Positions 1 to 5,571 of a DNA stretch of 16,211 bases are shown in pieces. A program made the translations under genes and the position numbers. The notes under the pieces were generated by a model that made no database searches, was not told the DNA's origin, and saw only the letters and a program-made list of their open reading frames with translations. Positions within the stretch are counted from its first letter, which is position 1. Every line of letters begins with the position of its first letter. Source of the stretch: an uncultured Christensenellaceae bacterium (GTDB lineage: Bacteria > Bacillota > Clostridia > Christensenellales > UBA3700); assembly GCA_910588545.1 (NCBI GenBank), contig CAJUOU010000012.1:1-16211 (forward strand), given 5' to 3'.

Positions 1-42
1 GATGGAAGCGTCTCGGGAGGATAGGTCGTCGCCGCATCCACT
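1..42 (+). rRNA. rrf: 5S ribosomal RNA, 3' end only (cut by window start)
   Basis: The segment contains ATAGGTCGTCGCCGC, close to the conserved 3' end of bacterial 5S rRNA (GAGTAGGTCGCCGCC), preceded by GATGGAA, which resembles the loop E strand GATGGTA. Its reverse complement reads MRRRPIL, the familiar antisense reading of 5S genes. A U-tract terminator follows immediately, as expected for the end of an rrn operon. Helix IV (between GATGGAA and GGATAGG) is shorter than usual. The 5' two thirds lie outside the window, so completeness cannot be judged. The call rests on remembered consensus, not an alignment. Confidence 0.55.
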
Positions 43-77
43 AAGAGAGTGAATACATGTTATTCACTCTCTTTTTT
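43..77 (+). terminator. Rho-independent terminator after 5S 3' end
   Basis: A 13-bp perfect stem (43-55 with 61-73), loop CATGT, followed by a run of T to 77. It directly follows the 5S-like 3' end and probably ends the rRNA transcript. Confidence 0.85.
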
Positions 78-153
78 GCAACAAAATCCATTTAAGACTT
101 TCGCCTGCTTCGTCGCTTGCTCCTCAACGCCACGCTCAAGCCCTCACTTAGGC

Positions 154-185
154 ACCCTGCAACAATTAAGTAAATATTGCAGGGT
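154..185. repeat. Inverted repeat (hairpin) between the two 5S-like segments
   Basis: ACCCTGCAA (154-162) and TTGCAGGGT (177-185) form a 9-bp perfect stem around a 14-nt AT-rich loop. No T tract follows on either strand, so it is not a classical terminator. Its right arm overlaps the 5' end of the second 5S-like copy. The surrounding 97-200 stretch is visibly richer in G+C than the flanking DNA. Function unknown. Confidence 0.5.
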
Positions 186-300
186 TGCGATAGCGTTCGG
201 CTCTCGCTTTTCCCCACAAAATCTTTAAGAAAGCTTCTGTGAGGTCCCTTAGTTTTAGATGGAAGCGTCCCCTGGAGGATAGGTCGTCGCCGCATCCACT
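183..300 (+). pseudogene. Degenerate or rearranged second 5S rRNA copy
   Basis: The last 43 bases (258-300) repeat the 3' end seen at 1-42 with only a few changes around the helix IV loop. The first bases, GGTTGCGATAGCG (183-195), resemble the common 5S start GGTGGCGATAGCG. Six of seven bases at 183-189 can pair with 291-297, as in helix I, and the total length (about 118) fits a 5S gene. The middle (about 196-257) lacks the recognisable CCCGAACACGGAAGTTAAG core. I read it as a degenerate or recombined 5S copy; a divergent functional 5S, or only a duplicated 3' end plus terminator, remains possible. The minus-strand reading frame across it is an antisense artefact. Confidence 0.4.
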
Positions 301-343
301 AAACTCAGTAACATAATGCTATTGTTACTGAGTTTTTATTTTT
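301..343 (+). terminator. Rho-independent terminator after second 5S-like copy
   Basis: A 13-bp perfect stem (301-313 with 323-335), 9-nt loop, then a T-rich tail to 343. The position relative to the 5S-like end is the same as in the first copy, but the stem sequence is different, so the hairpin was not simply copied with it. Confidence 0.85.
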
Positions 344-761
344 ATGGTAAGACATTCAATTTTTGCTACAACAGTTTTTTGTGTCAAGTTTTATATTTAT
401 CTCGCTTTATTTCTAATTTTGGTATTGTTTGCTATATTACTATTATTTCCGTTTTAAAATTGCTTAGTTTGAGTGATTATATATTTCATCTATTATTTAT
501 TTTAAATTAATCCCTATCCATATTCTTTCGCATTCGCGTTTAAGGCTACATTTTAGCTTGTTTTGACAAGTATGTCAAAAGCTACGCCTAAGCATTTGCC
601 TTTCACTGTCCCCAACACAGTTTTTTTATTTGAATTTTATTTTATTATTGATTTTTATAAATTATATGTTGCTTATCTATAGTAATATTTGTTTGATATG
701 GGATATGTTGTGTGTAACAACTTAAAAGATTATAAATATCTAAATTATTAAAACCTAATAT
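344..761. other. AT-rich stretch with no convincing gene
   Basis: The only plus-strand frame (316-510) is Phe/Leu/Ile/Tyr-rich, begins inside the terminator stem and has no SD, so it is not credible. A less AT-rich island at about 525-617 contains an extended imperfect hairpin (listed separately). I see no tRNA, no clear promoter and no repeat array in the rest. Confidence 0.6.
543..589. repeat. Long imperfect hairpin in intergenic DNA
   Basis: A perfect 8-bp stem TTTTGACA (561-568) with TGTCAAAA (573-580), loop AGTA, extends through TAGC (554-557) with GCTA (581-584) and AGGC (543-546) with GCCT (586-589), separated by one-sided bulges. No T tract follows, so it is not an obvious terminator. 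It could be a folded RNA element, a protein-binding dyad or a decayed mobile fragment. Confidence 0.45.
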
Positions 762-805
762 AAAAAAGCGCATAATAGTTTGTTAAGGCTATTATGTGCT
801 TTTTT
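762..805 (-). terminator. Bidirectional terminator downstream of the XRE gene
   Basis: A 17-position stem (762-778 with 789-805, one G-T pair) with A6 on one side and T6 on the other, so it can act in both directions. It lies 20 bases past the stop of the minus-strand XRE gene and is probably that gene's terminator. Confidence 0.8.
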
Positions 806-824
806 ATTTGTGTATTATATGGTT

Positions 825-1031
825 TTAAATTTCATCCAATCCTAGTAGGTAGTTTGCTGAAACGGAAAAAGTTTTGCAAATTTTGTATAAACAGTCAGTT
901 GTGGGGTAGCTTTTGTTTCTCTCCCATAAGGAAACAGTATCTTGGGAAACATTTAAAAGTTTACCAAACTCACTTTGTGAATATCCGTTTTCAATTCTTA
1001 ACTCTTTTAATCTTTTTGAAAGTTCTTCCAT
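825..1031 (-). CDS. XRE-family (Cro/CI-type) helix-turn-helix repressor
   Basis: A 68-residue single-domain protein, MEELSKRLKELR at the start, then the SQSEFGKLLNVSQDTVSLWE helix-turn-helix signature (about residues 18-37) and the common XRE ending YLLGL (60-64). The length is typical of minimal Cro-like DNA-binding regulators with no ligand domain. It is divergent from a lipoprotein gene, and the 93-bp region between the starts holds two matching dyads that are the obvious operator candidates, so autorepression and control of the neighbour are likely. No SD precedes the ATG, whereas TATACT lies six bases upstream (1038-1043), so the transcript may be leaderless. The domain call is secure; the target assignment is inference from position and symmetry. 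Confidence 0.88.
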   Translation of the reverse strand: MEELSKRLKELRIENGYSQSEFGKLLNVSQDTVSLWERNKSYPTTDCLYKICKTFSVSANYLLGLDEI

Positions 1032-1037
1032 AATTTA

Positions 1038-1043
1038 AGTATA
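1038..1043 (-). promoter_or_regulatory. Putative -10 box of the XRE gene (leaderless start)
   Basis: On the minus strand TATACT is followed by six bases and then the ATG, which puts the expected transcription start on or next to the start codon. It overlaps operator-like site 1 by two bases. No good -35 box is visible (AGCATT at 17-bp spacing), so this call is tentative. Confidence 0.35.
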
Positions 1044-1058
1044 CGATAATTTTTCGTA
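1042..1058. promoter_or_regulatory. Operator-like dyad, site 1 (TACGA-N7-TCGTA)
   Basis: A perfect 5+5 inverted repeat, TACGA (1042-1046) and TCGTA (1054-1058), AT-rich centre of 7 bases. It overlaps the likely -10 box of the XRE gene. The same dyad recurs exactly 30 bp away, so on B-form DNA both would lie on nearly the same helix face. Probable binding site of the divergently encoded XRE protein. Confidence 0.7.
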
Positions 1059-1065
1059 TTAATGC

Positions 1066-1094
1066 TTGACTTACGAGGAATATTCGTATATAAT
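1066..1094 (+). promoter_or_regulatory. Near-consensus sigma-A-type promoter of the lipoprotein gene
   Basis: TTGACT (1066-1071), 17-bp spacer, TATAAT (1089-1094): 11 of 12 consensus positions at the optimal spacing. The spacer is filled exactly by operator-like site 2, so a bound repressor would block RNA polymerase. Expected start is near 1101, giving a 5' leader of about 24 bases with SD AAGGAG at 1113-1118. Confidence 0.8.
1072..1088. promoter_or_regulatory. Operator-like dyad, site 2 (TACGA-N7-TCGTA)
   Basis: TACGA (1072-1076) and TCGTA (1084-1088) with a 7-base centre occupy precisely the spacer between the -35 and -10 boxes. The arms and centre length match site 1, which argues against chance and for a dimeric regulator with two sites. 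Confidence 0.72.
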
Positions 1095-1124
1095 TAGAAT
1101 ATAACAAAAGTTAAGGAGTAGAAT

Positions 1125-1793
1125 ATGAAGAAAAAAGTTTTATTTATTGTAGTTTTAATGTTAATAATTATATTTACACTGTCATTAGTAGGCTGTTCAG
1201 ATGGTAGCCCTACAAACAATGGCAGTAATAATACCTATAATCCTGTTGATAAACCAAATGTGCCATCGGTAGAAGTTCCGGACGATAACGATGAGAATAA
1301 TAACGACGGTAAGGATGATGACGACATTATTATTCAACCATCTCCATTTGATATGGCAGTTAATAGCCTTAAAGAAGTAGGTAGATATGATGCTGTTGAT
1401 AAAGAATACGAGCTTTTAATTCCGATAGATAGTACTAATGACTTGTTGATATATTGGGACGAAATAAATAATACCATTTCGATTCTGTTTACATCGGGAA
1501 CGGATTCTGGCGTTATTTTGACTATTGATAAAAATTTGGGACCGAAATATGCTTGGGCAGTAATGCAGGGTAAATATCTGCTTGGTGGAACAGTCTCTTT
1601 TTCGCCTTATACAGGGGAAAATATAAAATATTTGAAAACAAATATTCCAGATTCTATGAGCAGCTTGATTCCTCCAATGAAAAATTTAGCTAAAGCAGGC
1701 ATTAAATTATGTTGTAGTGGGTTTGATTTGTTTTTAAAATTAGTAAAATTAGATTTGGAATTGTCCGACTTTAATATTTATATAACTACATAA
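1125..1793 (+). CDS. Putative lipoprotein of unknown function
   Basis: A 222-residue protein. The N-terminus has four basic or polar residues, a hydrophobic stretch (5-22) and a lipobox L-V-G-C with Cys24 as the predicted lipidated residue, so it should be anchored to the outer face of the membrane. Residues 25-68 are low-complexity (Asn/Pro/Ser, then Asp/Glu/Asn-rich), a flexible surface spacer. Residues 72-222 look like a folded domain with alternating hydrophobic strands (for example YELLIPI, LLIYW, ISILFTS) and a Cys196-Cys197 pair; I do not recognise the family. SD AAGGAG lies 6 bases before the ATG. It has its own near-consensus promoter with an operator in the spacer, so it is probably repressed by the divergent XRE protein. 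The export call is solid, the function unknown. Confidence 0.85.
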   Translation: MKKKVLFIVVLMLIIIFTLSLVGCSDGSPTNNGSNNTYNPVDKPNVPSVEVPDDNDENNNDGKDDDDIIIQPSPFDMAVNSLKEVGRYDAVDKEYELLIPIDSTNDLLIYWDEINNTISILFTSGTDSGVILTIDKNLGPKYAWAVMQGKYLLGGTVSFSPYTGENIKYLKTNIPDSMSSLIPPMKNLAKAGIKLCCSGFDLFLKLVKLDLELSDFNIYITT

Positions 1794-1980
1794 TTTTCAA
1801 AATAGGTACAAAAATATGTCAAAAGTTTTTAGTTTATAGTTTGAGATATCTATTATGATATTTTTAATAACTCAATGTTAAGAAGTGTATTTTAAATTAA
1901 TATTGTTGCTATAAATAACAACAATAGATAAACATTATTAAAATAGAATTGTATTATTAAGTATATGATTAATAATATAA
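1794..1980. other. AT-rich intergenic stretch with nothing recognised
   Basis: No reading frame with an SD, no clear dyad and no promoter pair stand out between the lipoprotein stop and the shared terminator at 1981-2010. Confidence 0.5.
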
Positions 1981-2010
1981 AATAAAAGTCGGTTGGTACC
2001 GACTTTTATT
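1981..2010. terminator. Bidirectional terminator between convergent genes
   Basis: A 13-bp perfect stem (1981-1993 with 1998-2010), loop TGGT, core AAAAGTCGGT, with an A/T-rich stretch at both feet. It lies between the plus-strand lipoprotein gene and the minus-strand DUF1508 gene and can serve both. Confidence 0.85.
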
Positions 2011-2067
2011 TGTTTAACGATAATAGTTATTAAGATTTAAGTTAACCGATTGTAGAATAGCTTTTAA

Positions 2068-3594
2068 TTACTCGCTTTGGTCTTCAAGGTAGCGGGCACT
2101 TTCTGCAAATTTGATTACGGATTGTACTGAGTTTTCGCAACCTTGTTTAGTAGAGTAGGATTCGCCTACGCCAATAACTGTATGTGCGTTGTTATATAAC
2201 TTATATCTAAAGTTACCAGCTTTATCTTCGTCAATTTCGAAGTTTGACTCTACACAAACTTTTTTGAATGCAATAATCGAATTGGACTTTGGTTTGGTTT
2301 TATAAGATTCGCTTTCAAACAAAATTTGACCGTTATTTGCAAGCAATCTAAAGTGATAAGGTCTTGTAGAATTGTCATCATTTTTAACAATTACGAACTT
2401 ACCAAAAGACTCAACAGTAGGGTCGGTTGTAATCAAAGGCAATTCGTCAGTAGTATTTTTAGGGGCTGCTTTTGCTGCAGGCTTACTTTCTACAACAGGC
2501 TCTTCCTTTTTGGCTTTAGTTGTTTTCTTAGGTAATTTATCTTTACCTACAACTGCAGGTTTATCGGCAGGAGCTTTTTTCCTTGGATTTGTGCCTGTTT
2601 TTTCCTCGATTTCGTTAGCGATTTCGCTTGCTGTTTTTTTAGTTGTTTTAGACTTTTTCTTAGGTAAAGCCCTTGGAGCAGTAGTGGCAACAGCCTCTTG
2701 TTCAATCTCTTCTACATTTTCTACTTGTGCAGTCTCTTGAATAATTTCCTCTTTCACTTTCTCCACATAAACAACTTGTGCAGCGTTTTCTTGAACTTTT
2801 TCTTCTACTACAGGAGTTGCAATTTTTTCCGCAACAGGAGCGGCAACTTTTTCTTGAACAGGCTCTTCGTAAGTTTCAACCGGGATAGGCTCCAATTCAA
2901 CCACTTTTTCTTCGATAATTTGCTCAACTGCAGGTGCTTTCTTTTTAAATAATTTTCTTGGTGCAGGAGCAGGAACAGATTCAACTTTAACGCGATTGAT
3001 TGGCGCAGGAACTGACTCGGCTTTAACTTCTTTTACAGGAGTAGGAGCAGGCACGCTTTCGCTCTTGACTTCTTTAACAGGTGCTGGAACACTTTCTGTC
3101 TTCACTTCTTTGACAGGAGCGGGCACAGTTTCCGATTTAACTTGTTTGATAGGAGTAGGAACTACTTCAGGCTCAACAACTTTTGCAATTTCTTCAACAG
3201 GTTGTTCTTCCTGAACAGGAGTTTCTTCTGCAATGTCTTCTACTACTTCAGAAATAGTACTCTCATTTTCTTGAGTTTTTTCGTTTTTGATAGGTTTATC
3301 ACCTGCTTTTGCAACAGGTTGCCAATCAGGTGAAATTTCTTTATAAGTATGGTCTTTTGATTTTTTAGACCCTTTTTTATCTTCATTTTTTACTTCGTCA
3401 TTTGCATTTTCCGATGCTTGACTAGCTTTTTTCTTCTTTTTCTTTGCACAAGCAACCGAAATGGTCACAATTAATAATAAAACTACTACTGCCGCAGCAG
3501 CAACAATTACATACCACCAAAGCACAGAAAAGCTTGAAATTTTGAATGCTTCTTCGGTCATAAAAGTCACTATTTTATTCCAAAATTCTCCCAT
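2068..3594 (-). CDS. Membrane-anchored repeat-linker protein with C-terminal DUF1508 (YegP-like) pair
   Basis: A 508-residue protein. Residues 24-50 form one hydrophobic, Ala/Val-rich membrane segment followed by KKKKKK, which suggests the bulk is cytoplasmic. Residues 60-390 are a disordered Lys/Glu/Pro/Val linker. About 143-212 contain five or six imperfect copies of a unit like VKEVKSESVPAP, and 300-385 are Lys-rich with PKKK and APAPK-like patches. Residues 397-447 and 451-499 look like two tandem DUF1508/YegP repeats (GKFVIVK, YHFRLLANNGQ; then NFRYKLYNNAHTVIG and ESYSTKQGCENSVQSV). YegP proteins are usually small and soluble, and their molecular function is unclear. SD GGAGG lies 7 bases before the ATG. 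The gene is monocistronic, with its own promoter and terminator. Domain order is clear; function is not. Confidence 0.85.
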   Translation of the reverse strand: MGEFWNKIVTFMTEEAFKISSFSVLWWYVIVAAAAVVVLLLIVTISVACAKKKKKKASQASENANDEVKNEDKKGSKKSKDHTYKEISPDWQPVAKAGDKPIKNEKTQENESTISEVVEDIAEETPVQEEQPVEEIAKVVEPEVVPTPIKQVKSETVPAPVKEVKTESVPAPVKEVKSESVPAPTPVKEVKAESVPAPINRVKVESVPAPAPRKLFKKKAPAVEQIIEEKVVELEPIPVETYEEPVQEKVAAPVAEKIATPVVEEKVQENAAQVVYVEKVKEEIIQETAQVENVEEIEQEAVATTAPRALPKKKSKTTKKTASEIANEIEEKTGTNPRKKAPADKPAVVGKDKLPKKTTKAKKEEPVVESKPAAKAAPKNTTDELPLITTDPTVESFGKFVIVKNDDNSTRPYHFRLLANNGQILFESESYKTKPKSNSIIAFKKVCVESNFEIDEDKAGNFRYKLYNNAHTVIGVGESYSTKQGCENSVQSVIKFAESARYLEDQSE

Positions 3595-3625
3595 GATTTT
3601 GCCTCCAAAAATTATTATTATTATA

Positions 3626-3654
3626 AATATAGCACATAAAATAATAAAAGTAAA
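3626..3654 (-). promoter_or_regulatory. Promoter of the DUF1508 membrane protein gene
   Basis: On the minus strand: TTTACT (3649-3654), 17-bp spacer, TATATT (3626-3631) with a TGC extended -10 motif directly before it. It reads into the SD (3602-3606) and ATG at 3594. Confidence 0.6.
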
Positions 3655-3680
3655 TTATTTTAATAAAATTTAATAAAAAT

Positions 3681-3710
3681 TTTGTAACATTTTGTTAAAT
3701 ATTGTTAAAT
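3681..3710 (+). repeat. Three tandem 10-bp direct repeats upstream of the ZIP gene
   Basis: TTTGTAACAT, TTTGTTAAAT and ATTGTTAAAT follow each other in register at 3681, 3691 and 3701. The 10-bp period is about one helical turn, as expected for a regulator binding side by side. The array covers the putative -35 region of the ZIP transporter gene. It could also be chance in very AT-rich DNA. Confidence 0.4.
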
Positions 3711-3721
3711 TGCGGCATAAT
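3692..3721 (+). promoter_or_regulatory. Putative promoter of the ZIP transporter gene
   Basis: TTGTTA (3692-3697), 18-bp spacer, CATAAT (3716-3721). The expected start is at about 3728-3729, on the ATG itself. No SD precedes that ATG, so a leaderless transcript is possible. Confidence 0.4.
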
Positions 3722-3728
3722 TTATTGT

Positions 3729-4505
3729 ATGAGTATAGATAGTGTGTTGGCAATAGTATTTGCCTTTTTAGGGTTGATTTTCGGAGCATTATTGGCAATT
3801 TTTATGCAAAATAGGGAAGAAAAATATGTCAAATATGCAGAAAGTTTGGCAAGTGGTTTTATGCTTGCCGTGGTTTTTTTCGATTTGCTGCCTAATGCAA
3901 ACGAAAAGGCGAGTTTTTTGACAGTGTTTTTGGGTATTCTTGCTGGCATTTTGATAATTTTATTGATTAGCAAAATAACTTCGGGAGAAGTGTATACAAA
4001 ATTGACAAAATATGATATAATAAATAAAAAAGTTGAAAATAATGGTGCTGATAATTTGTCGATAAGCAAAAAAAATACTAGCAGACGTTTGGTTAAAAAT
4101 TTGACTACTGCGTTTGCTGTGGCATTGCACAATATACCCGAAGGCATTGCACTAGGTGCGCTGGATGGCCAATCAATCTTGATTTCGACCGCAATATTAA
4201 TTGCTTTGCATAATGTGCCCGAGGGAATTGCCATGAGCATACCGCTTGCAAAAGCAGGAGTAAAATGGTTTAAAGTTTTGATATTTGCTTTTATAACGGG
4301 TGCTTGCACTGTGTTGGGTTGGGGCATAGGTGTTTTAGTAGGAAGTATTTCCGAGGAGTTTATAGCCTTTATGCTTGCAATATCGAGCGGAGCTATGCTG
4401 CAAATTGTTTTTTGCGATTTGATTGGCGATGCGGAAAATAAAAATTGCGGTAATTTTACATTGTTAGGATTGCTTATCGGTATGATTATTGCAACTATGG
4501 TATAG
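3729..4505 (+). CDS. ZIP-family divalent metal transporter (ZupT-like)
   Basis: A 258-residue polytopic membrane protein with about 7-8 hydrophobic segments. Two hallmark metal-site helices are present: HNIPEG (134-139) and HNVPEG (161-166), each His-Asn-x-Pro-Glu-Gly as in TM4 and TM5 of the ZIP family. An earlier helix has FFDLLPNA (51-57), where many relatives have Glu instead of Asn after the Pro. The loop before TM4 (about 85-125) is Lys/Asn-rich and not His-rich. Predicted role: uptake of Zn2+ and possibly Fe2+ or Mn2+. A TTG at 3702 would add nine residues but lies within the promoter repeats. ATG 3729 is preferred because the hydrophobic helix begins there. No SD is visible. Metal specificity cannot be read from sequence. 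Confidence 0.9.
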   Translation: MSIDSVLAIVFAFLGLIFGALLAIFMQNREEKYVKYAESLASGFMLAVVFFDLLPNANEKASFLTVFLGILAGILIILLISKITSGEVYTKLTKYDIINKKVENNGADNLSISKKNTSRRLVKNLTTAFAVALHNIPEGIALGALDGQSILISTAILIALHNVPEGIAMSIPLAKAGVKWFKVLIFAFITGACTVLGWGIGVLVGSISEEFIAFMLAISSGAMLQIVFCDLIGDAENKNCGNFTLLGLLIGMIIATMV

Positions 4506-4540
4506 AGTGCTAATTAAACTATTATTATAAATATTAAATT

Positions 4541-4567
4541 TTGCTAATTGTAAAAGATAGATATAAT
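4541..4567 (+). promoter_or_regulatory. Putative promoter of tsaC-ywlE
   Basis: A perfect TATAAT at 4562-4567; the best -35 match TTGCTA (4541-4546) gives a short 15-bp spacer. SD AGGAG follows at 4572-4576 and the ATG at 4582, leaving a very short leader. The -10 is convincing, the -35 is not. Confidence 0.4.
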
Positions 4568-4581
4568 TTTTAGGAGAAGAA

Positions 4582-5571
4582 ATGGAAACATTAATAAAAA
4601 GCGGGGAACAAGCGATAAAGTTAGGAGCGGATTTGATTAAAGCAGGGGAGATTGTAGCCTTTCCTACAGAGACGGTTTATGGTTTAGGTGGTAATGCACT
4701 TGATGCCGCTTGTGTGCAAAAGATTTATGCGGCAAAAGGCAGACCTGCCGACAATCCGCTAATTGTTCACATTGCAAAAATAGAAGATATATATCCATTG
4801 GTTTCGGAATTTAGTGAGAGGAATAAAAGAGTTGTAGAGCAGTTTATGCCCGGACCTATCACATTGCTTTTTCCTAAAAGCGATATTGTGCCCGATAGTG
4901 TAACTGCGGGATTAAAGACTGTGGGAATAAGAATGCCAAAGCTTGAAATCGCAAGAGAGTTTATTGAAAGTTCGGGAGTGCCTATTGCCGCACCATCTGC
5001 AAATGCAAGCACGAGGGTAAGTCCCACTACCGCAAAACACGTTTATGAAGATATGAAAGGAAGAATACCGCTTATTATAGATGGTGGAGATTCGGAAGTA
5101 GGCATAGAGTCTACCGTACTTGATTTGACGGGAGAAATACCTACAATATTGCGACCCGGTGCAATCACTGCCGAAATGCTTGCTGATGTTGTAGGAAGTG
5201 TAAGAACACATAAGGGAGAAGTGATTAGCAGTGCACCCGCACCCGGTATGAAATACAAACATTACGCACCGACTTGCCCTATGGTAGTTGCAAAAGATAT
5301 GGATAGTTTGATTGCCGAGTATGACATACAATCGCAAAAGGGATTGAATGTACTTGCATTGATAAGAGGACAAGCTGTACAAGCTATGGCGGGCAGAAAA
5401 TATGTTAATTTGGGGAACAACGATAGTGAAGTGTGTCGAAATATTTATAAGGCAATGAGAGATGGAGAAAAAGTTTGCGACTATATAATTTGTATCGATT
5501 TGGGTGAAAACGGGCTTTGCAAATCGGTTATGAACAGAGTTATGAAAGCAAGTGGAGGCAAAGTAGTATGA
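4582..5571 (+). CDS. ywlC: L-threonylcarbamoyladenylate synthase (Sua5/YwlC type)
   Basis: Makes threonylcarbamoyl-AMP from threonine, bicarbonate and ATP, the first step of tRNA t6A37 formation, in the cytosol. The 329 residues match two-domain Sua5 rather than the short TsaC form. The YrdC domain covers about 10-200, with AFPTETVYGLG (26-36), KGRPADNPL (52-60), PGPITLLF (90-97), APSANAST (137-144), GIESTVLDLT (174-183) and ILRPGAIT (189-196). The linker APAPGMKYKHYAP (218-230) is the Sua5 segment that covers the active site, and 235-329 form the Sua5 domain. The SD is strong. The stop overlaps the start of the downstream phosphatase gene (ATGA), so they are co-translated. ywlC followed by ywlE and an rpiB homologue matches the B. 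subtilis ywl order. Confidence 0.95.
   Translation: METLIKSGEQAIKLGADLIKAGEIVAFPTETVYGLGGNALDAACVQKIYAAKGRPADNPLIVHIAKIEDIYPLVSEFSERNKRVVEQFMPGPITLLFPKSDIVPDSVTAGLKTVGIRMPKLEIAREFIESSGVPIAAPSANASTRVSPTTAKHVYEDMKGRIPLIIDGGDSEVGIESTVLDLTGEIPTILRPGAITAEMLADVVGSVRTHKGEVISSAPAPGMKYKHYAPTCPMVVAKDMDSLIAEYDIQSQKGLNVLALIRGQAVQAMAGRKYVNLGNNDSEVCRNIYKAMRDGEKVCDYIICIDLGENGLCKSVMNRVMKASGGKVV

Noticed and set aside
92..295. Minus-strand 67-codon frame (MRRRPIL...)
   Set aside because: It is antisense to the 5S-like segment and the repeat-like DNA before it; such frames arise from 5S complements and have no SD or family.
316..510. Plus-strand 64-codon frame rich in Phe, Leu and Ile
   Set aside because: It starts inside a terminator hairpin, has no SD, and its composition is what AT-rich non-coding DNA yields.
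794..1033. Plus-strand frame opposite the XRE gene
   Set aside because: A shadow of a clearly recognised helix-turn-helix gene; starts within the terminator.
2326..3333. Several plus-strand frames inside 2326-3333
   Set aside because: Antisense readings of the repetitive linker gene; the repeated composition creates long open frames without SDs.
3702..3728. TTG start nine codons upstream for the ZIP transporter
   Set aside because: The extension overlaps the promoter repeats and -10 box and adds polar residues before the first membrane helix; ATG 3729 fits better.
5517..5567. Upstream ATG for the ywlE-like gene
   Set aside because: It lies inside ywlC in another frame; ATG 5568 gives the ATGA overlap and the family-typical P-loop position.
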